Below are positions 61,323 to 64,000 of a stretch of DNA of 64,000 nt, one piece after another; positions within the stretch are counted from its first letter, which is position 1, and each line of letters opens with the position of its first letter. The DNA lies in NCBI GenBank assembly GCA_951812305.1, contig CATOSB010000011.1:620001-684000 (forward strand), given 5' to 3'. The notes below the pieces were generated by a model. It searched no databases. It was not told where the DNA came from and saw only the letters and a program-made list of their open reading frames with translations. The position numbers and the translations under genes were made by a program. Source of the stretch: an uncultured Paracoccaceae bacterium (GTDB lineage Bacteria; Pseudomonadota; Alphaproteobacteria; Rhodobacterales; Rhodobacteraceae).

Positions 61323-63491
61323 ATGAACGCTGACAATCCGCTGAAATTTATCCGGCGCTCACCACAAGAAATGGCGACCCGTGCCGCGCGTGCGAACCCA
61401 AATCGGGCAGCGCAGAACGAAGTGTTCACAGCCCCACGTGAAATCGACTTGATGGAAGTGGTCGGGTCAATTTGGCGCGGAAAGTTGTTGATTTTTGCAT
61501 GTGCACTTTTTACGTCGTTGCTCGCAGGTTGGTATGTTTTTGCACTGGCAACGCCGGGTTTCACATCCCAGTCCCGCCTGATGATCAACACACGCGATCA
61601 GAGGCTCGTTGATGTAGAAAGCGTCCTATCGGGCATTTCAACCGATCAGACGGCGATTAATACAGAGTTGGAAATCATCCGGTCCCGGGGTTTGATCGAG
61701 CGCCTCGTCCTCGATTTGAAGCTGAGAGAAGATCCGGAATTCAACACCAGCCTTCGTGCGCCATCCGCGATTTCGCCCGGGCGATTTCTGCGCCAGTTTA
61801 ACTTGCCGGGTTTCGACCAGCTGGATGGCGATCCAGCAAACCAGACGCAAAGCATAATAGACAACGTGCGCGATGCAATTTTGGTCTCCTCAAAACGCGA
61901 TACGTTTCTGATCGAAATCCGCGCTACGACAAATGATCCGGAGAAATCCGCCGCAATCGCAAATCGTCTGGCGCAGCTGTATCTCGACAATCAGATCAAG
62001 TCGAAATTCGAGGCAACTGAATTCGCCGTTGGCTGGTTGTCAGAGCGTGTGGCCGATCTCGAACTAGACCTGAATAAAACCGAAACAGAGATCAAGACCC
62101 TTCGCGCGAACAGCGATCTTGTCAGCACGGACGCGCTGGAAGCCCTGAACATCCGTGTCAAATCCATACGCGGGCGTCTTTTGGAGGCCGAGGAGTCCGA
62201 GGCGTCCGCAATTGCCGCGGAACAGGTGATTTCGACGGTGCTTCACAACGCAGACTGGGTTGCCGCGAAAACTTCTGTATCTGACCCCATACTGACCGGG
62301 TTGATCGACAAGTTTCTGTCGGACGACGAAACAGGTGATCAGGAATTGCAGTCACGACTTCAGCTTTTGCTGGACGATGCAAAATTGAAAGTTTCGAGGG
62401 CGGGCTTGCAACGCGGCGCGTTGCAACAGGCTTTGCTGCAATCTGAGGCGGACATCCAACGCCAAAATGACGATCTGACCCGGTTAAACCAACTTGTCAG
62501 AGAGGCGGATGCGACGCGGGTGATTTACGATACTTTTCTTGCCCGGCTAAAGGAAACCTCCGTGCAGATCGGCCTTAATCGGGCCGATAGCCGCATTCTT
62601 TCCACCGCTACCATTGGCGAGATTTCTTCACCTCAGAAAGCCCGTGCCATGGCTGTCGCGGGATTGTTTGGTGCGCTTCTTGGCGCCGCCTATCTGATGT
62701 TGCGGCAGTTTGCACATAAAGGCGTGCGCACGATCAATGATCTGGAGGAAATTACCGAAATTCCGGTGCTTGGCGAAGTACCACGAATGCCGATTGGTCG
62801 CCGAAAAAGCCTATCTGCCTTTCTGCAGCAAAATCCGATTTCGGCGGCGGCAGAGGCAATACGGAATCTTCGCACCTCTATCCTGATGTTCAACACTGTC
62901 GCAGTACCAAAAGTGATTATGGTCACGTCTTCTGAACCGGCTGAAGGTAAAACCACTTTGGCCATTGGACTTGCCCACAACCTCGCCAGCCTCGGAAAAC
63001 GGATATTGCTGATTGAAGGCGATCTAAGAAAAAGTGGCCTGCAACAACATCTCGGCAACCCCGGACAAGCCGGCGTCATGTCGGTCATATCGGGACAATC
63101 TTCGTTGTTGGATGTCGTCTGCCGGAAAGAGAATCTGGGTTTTGATTTTTTGGCGGGTGACCATACAAATCTTGTACCGGCTGACGTTTTTACATCAAGC
63201 GGGTTTGGTTCCCTGATTTCGATGGCGCGTGAAGGTTATGATCACGTCGTCCTGGACATGCCGCCGGTTCTGGCCGTGCCAGATGCACGTATCGCAGCTG
63301 GATTGGTGGACTTCGTACTTTATTGTGTGCGCTGGGATCATACCAAACGGGCACATATCGCAGAAGGTCTTCGTCGGTTTTCATCTGTGGGAACCGACGT
63401 GTCAGGCCTTGCCTTAACCCAGATCGATCCGAAACGAATGAAACGATACGGATACGGCGATACCTATGCAGCCTACGCCGCCTATGCCTAG
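61323..63491 (+). CDS. Wzc-like polysaccharide co-polymerase with BY-kinase domain
   Basis: 722 residues. A Wzz domain starts around residue 40 (DLMEVVGSIWRGKLLIFACALF, first membrane helix). A long periplasmic coiled coil follows (about 200-420), then a second membrane helix (ARAMAVAGLFGALLGAAYLM, about 440-460). The cytoplasmic kinase has Walker A SEPAEGKTT (about 536-545), Walker A' LLIEGDLRKSG and Walker B HVVLDMPPVLAVPDAR. The tail KRYGYGDTYAAYAAYA is the tyrosine cluster that is autophosphorylated. It controls chain length and export of an exopolysaccharide with a Wza-type channel; the matching export gene is at 8898. Complete. Confidence 0.93.
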   Translation: MNADNPLKFIRRSPQEMATRAARANPNRAAQNEVFTAPREIDLMEVVGSIWRGKLLIFACALFTSLLAGWYVFALATPGFTSQSRLMINTRDQRLVDVESVLSGISTDQTAINTELEIIRSRGLIERLVLDLKLREDPEFNTSLRAPSAISPGRFLRQFNLPGFDQLDGDPANQTQSIIDNVRDAILVSSKRDTFLIEIRATTNDPEKSAAIANRLAQLYLDNQIKSKFEATEFAVGWLSERVADLELDLNKTETEIKTLRANSDLVSTDALEALNIRVKSIRGRLLEAEESEASAIAAEQVISTVLHNADWVAAKTSVSDPILTGLIDKFLSDDETGDQELQSRLQLLLDDAKLKVSRAGLQRGALQQALLQSEADIQRQNDDLTRLNQLVREADATRVIYDTFLARLKETSVQIGLNRADSRILSTATIGEISSPQKARAMAVAGLFGALLGAAYLMLRQFAHKGVRTINDLEEITEIPVLGEVPRMPIGRRKSLSAFLQQNPISAAAEAIRNLRTSILMFNTVAVPKVIMVTSSEPAEGKTTLAIGLAHNLASLGKRILLIEGDLRKSGLQQHLGNPGQAGVMSVISGQSSLLDVVCRKENLGFDFLAGDHTNLVPADVFTSSGFGSLISMAREGYDHVVLDMPPVLAVPDARIAAGLVDFVLYCVRWDHTKRAHIAEGLRRFSSVGTDVSGLALTQIDPKRMKRYGYGDTYAAYAAYA

Positions 63492-64000
63492 GCGGGATCG
63501 TTGACGACCTCTTCAGCAAGGTCAAAATACGCGCGGCTGACCTGATCCCAATTGTACCTTTCGCGCGCGATGGCCCGCATCTTCCGCCCGGCTCCTTCTG
63601 CGGCAAGACCCTGAAGTTTTGGAATAAGATTGGCGAGATGCTCAGCGCTTGAAAAATAGAACGCCTGACCGGCGGTGGTGTGACGATTGAAGCTGCAATC
63701 AAACGCAACAATCGGTCGCCCGAAATGCATCATTTCAACCAATGACGGGTTGGTTCCGCCGGCGGAATGTCCATGAATATAGTATTCCGCGCCCGCCCGG
63801 ATCGGGTGCAGTTTCGACACGTCGTAAATAGGATCCTCAAGCAGAATATTTGAAAATTCGCGAAACCGTTCGCGCACTTTCCTGCCATACCTGCTTTGAT
63901 CCCAGTTGCCGATCATCACAATTTTTTCGCCGCTTTGTGCGAAGGCTTCGATAATCATATCGATGTTGTTTTCTGGCTCGACCCTGCAGATCGAAAGCGC
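63488..64000 (-). CDS. Glycosyltransferase (GT4/DUF1972-like), N-terminus beyond the window
   Basis: 170 C-terminal codons. LSICRVEPENNIDMIIEAF continues through KIVMIGNWDQSRYGRKV and an HGHSAGGTNPSLVEMMHFGR block, which is the donor-nucleotide-binding E-x7-E region of GT-B enzymes, here as in rhamnosyltransferases of the DUF1972 type. The stop codon overlaps the 3' end of the Wzc gene (tail to tail). It belongs to the exopolysaccharide locus. Confidence 0.88.
   Translation of the reverse strand, partial: ALSICRVEPENNIDMIIEAFAQSGEKIVMIGNWDQSRYGRKVRERFREFSNILLEDPIYDVSKLHPIRAGAEYYIHGHSAGGTNPSLVEMMHFGRPIVAFDCSFNRHTTAGQAFYFSSAEHLANLIPKLQGLAAEGAGRKMRAIARERYNWDQVSRAYFDLAEEVVNDPA

Overview
The window reads as DNA from an alphaproteobacterium, most likely a Rhodobacteraceae (Roseobacter-group) strain with an exceptional insertion-sequence load. 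The evidence is codon usage and moderate-to-high GC in the intact genes, an RPA-type plasmid initiator next to a ParA gene, and IS66, IS630, IS256, IS110 and ISAzo13 elements of types common in that group. An Octadecabacter-like genome would fit, but this is inference, not something the sequence proves.

Left flank (1-10.3 kb): a PaaK-like CoA ligase, a divergent gene encoding an internally duplicated protein, a gene cut by an IS256 element, a two-gene unit (130-aa protein plus an 847-aa VirD4/HerA-like ATPase with a nuclease-like tail), a PPP-type phosphatase and a Wza/GumB-like polysaccharide export lipoprotein. Right flank (59.2-64 kb): tRNA-Leu(CAG), a flavin reductase, a CaiB-type CoA-transferase, a Wzc-like polysaccharide co-polymerase/tyrosine kinase and a glycosyltransferase running off the window. 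The export protein and the Wzc kinase normally share one exopolysaccharide locus. Here about 51 kb of accessory DNA lies between them.

Accessory region (10.3-59.2 kb): IS elements are nested in IS elements: three copies of one IS630, at least four copies of a three-gene IS66, four members of a single-gene IS66 group (one inserted in the end of another), two inverted IS256 copies, ISAzo13, IS4, IS21 and two IS110 elements, a Tn3-family transposon and a 182-bp Tn3-derived miniature element. Islands of cargo sit between them: a helicase plus GIY-YIG nuclease pair (20.5-24.4 kb) flanked by broken defence-like genes, a RES-Xre toxin-antitoxin pair (28.4-29.6 kb), Fic plus a TOTE-type primase-helicase (39.3-43.1 kb), a complete plasmid replication/partition module with iterons, DnaA box and centromere-like repeats (43.2-45.7 kb), and a graveyard of phage and resolvase fragments (45.7-47.4 kb).

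How it fits together: the replication-partition module, the defence-type genes and the many IS ends without target duplications suggest plasmid-borne or island DNA that has been repeatedly rearranged by recombination between IS copies. Two inverted duplications (2.9-5.0 kb with 55.5-57.6 kb, and 19.6-20.3 kb with 54.8-55.5 kb) record such events. Several host genes can be read across the insertions once one target duplication is removed. The best candidates for an undescribed system are the helicase/GIY-YIG pair and the 130-aa/847-aa ATPase pair.
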